Source: Kibdelosporangium banguiense (GTDB lineage Bacteria > Actinomycetota > Actinomycetes > Mycobacteriales > Pseudonocardiaceae). From it: DNA of 64,000 nt. Each line of letters opens with the position of its first letter. The stretch's first letter is position 1. The translations under genes were made by a program, and so were the position numbers. The stretch is from contig NZ_JAGINW010000001.1 in NCBI RefSeq assembly GCF_017876405.1, positions 10,925,203-10,989,202 of the forward strand. Direction: 5' to 3'. Positions 63,480 to 64,000 of the stretch are shown piece after piece. The notes under the pieces were generated by a model, which saw only the letters and a list, made by a program, of their open reading frames with translations, was not told where the DNA came from and did not search any database.

Positions 63480-63800
63480 CGGGGCCAACCGAAAGGCGTG
63501 CGGATCGAGCCGTACGCCGAGCGGTACGACGACGGGATGTGGCAAGGCCGCAACGCGGCGTTCGCCGACCACTGGGGCAGCGCCGAGCGGAGCGTCGAGG
63601 ACTGGCGGCAGGGATGTCCGGCAGCAGTTGGTTCCGGCCGAAGATCTCCTTCGCCGTGCTGGACGCGACGCTGTCATCGGCCTGCTTGTCAGCAACGAGT
63701 ACGCGGCGAACACCACCGCGACCGGGGTGCGCGAGGCCGACACGATCGGCATCGTGCGAGCTTGGCACGGCAAGGGGCTTGCGACTGCGGTGCTGATGTG
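63480..63800 (+). pseudogene. GNAT-type acetyltransferase, frameshifted
   Basis: Pieces in several frames read VRIEPYAERYDDGMWQGRNA, AFADHWGSAERSVEDWR, then DAVIGLLVSNEYAANTTATG, VREADTIGIVRAWHGKGLAT, AVLMWA. The last piece has the GxGxAT acetyl-CoA loop of GNAT proteins (WHGKGLAT here). At least two frameshifts break the gene, and it stops before the C-terminal strand. Confidence 0.6.
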
Positions 63801-63829
63801 GGCGCGTTGGCGGCGGCCCGGGTCAAGGG

Positions 63830-63966
63830 CCCGAACACTCACAGGAGCCAGGCTGTTCGCCCTGGCTGTCATCGAGCACACCACTCGCCGCATCCGCATC
63901 CTCGGCGCCACCGCTCACCCCACAGCGGCGTGGACCACTAAACGAAGTGATCTCAGTAGGGAATGA
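63830..63966 (+). pseudogene. Integrase-core transposase fragment
   Basis: ARLFALAVIEHTTRRIRILG, ATAHPTAAWTT matches the DDE-core region of actinobacterial integrase-type transposases, apparently the same kind as the N-terminal fragment at 7250-7654. It then runs into a stop. The GNAT fragment is fused upstream. Confidence 0.55.
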
Positions 63967-64000
63967 TGTCTGATTCTGGGCGACACAGGCATTTCGTCTA

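Overview
The window is high-GC actinobacterial DNA. A GTG-started lsr2, a LAL regulator, an AfsR/SARP regulator, an HTH-STAND-WD40 protein and strong GGAGG-type ribosome sites all fit an actinomycete. The pairs of very small unknown genes and the HTH-nSTAND proteins suggest a Pseudonocardiaceae-like host (inference). It reads as an accessory region: real genes are separated by many transposon remnants, deletion junctions and duplicated blocks, and little looks like core metabolism.

Layout. 1-5.2 kb: a possible tRNA 3' end, two ~240 bp inverted-repeat elements (MITE-like), an IS110-family element with matching termini, a truncated RCC1-repeat secreted protein and a broken DMATS-type prenyltransferase. 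5.2-8.4 kb: lsr2, a secreted phosphoesterase and fragments of an integrase and other genes. 8.15-11.2 kb: a lasso peptide cluster on the minus strand in the order precursor A, cyclase C, RRE protein B1, protease B2, then the decayed stump of an ABC exporter. The 34-codon precursor gene lies at 11117-11221 and encodes a predicted 14-residue core. 11.4-15.2 kb: HTH-STAND-WD40 protein with two predicted propellers. 15.9-21.1 kb: a LAL regulator bracketed by two inverted copies of a small-gene pair. 21.3-30.1 kb: NarL-type response regulator, GrpB-family protein, secreted Asp-box protein, secreted tripeptidyl-aminopeptidase-like hydrolase, IS21 and recombinase remnants, HAF-repeat secreted protein and a hypothetical gene. 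30.3-36 kb: AfsR/SARP regulator, alpha/beta hydrolase, regulator fragments and a secreted NlpC/P60-like protein. 36.6-49.9 kb: a secreted glycosidase-like protein divergent from a decayed STAND gene, small genes, an IS1634 remnant, then a large secreted subtilase divergent from a STAND-XRE fusion. 50-57 kb: an operon of MoxR ATPase, DUF58 protein, transglutaminase-like membrane protein and an exported beta-propeller/PKD/RCC1 protein. 57.1-58.6 kb: a TIR-domain protein. 58.7-64 kb: a second truncated IS110 copy, an ECF sigma remnant, a second glycosidase-like paralogue with the same divergent upstream block, and remnants of a GNAT and an integrase.

Themes. (1) A lasso cluster with a clear precursor, but with one glycine missing from the cyclase PP-loop and a destroyed exporter. 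(2) Terminal inverted repeats shared by an IS110-family element and short non-autonomous elements. (3) A recurring architecture in which a minus-strand secreted enzyme faces a plus-strand HTH-STAND gene across a conserved ~400 bp non-coding block; it occurs three times at different stages of decay. (4) A possible cell-surface operon in which the transglutaminase core lacks its usual cysteine, next to a TIR protein of unknown partner.
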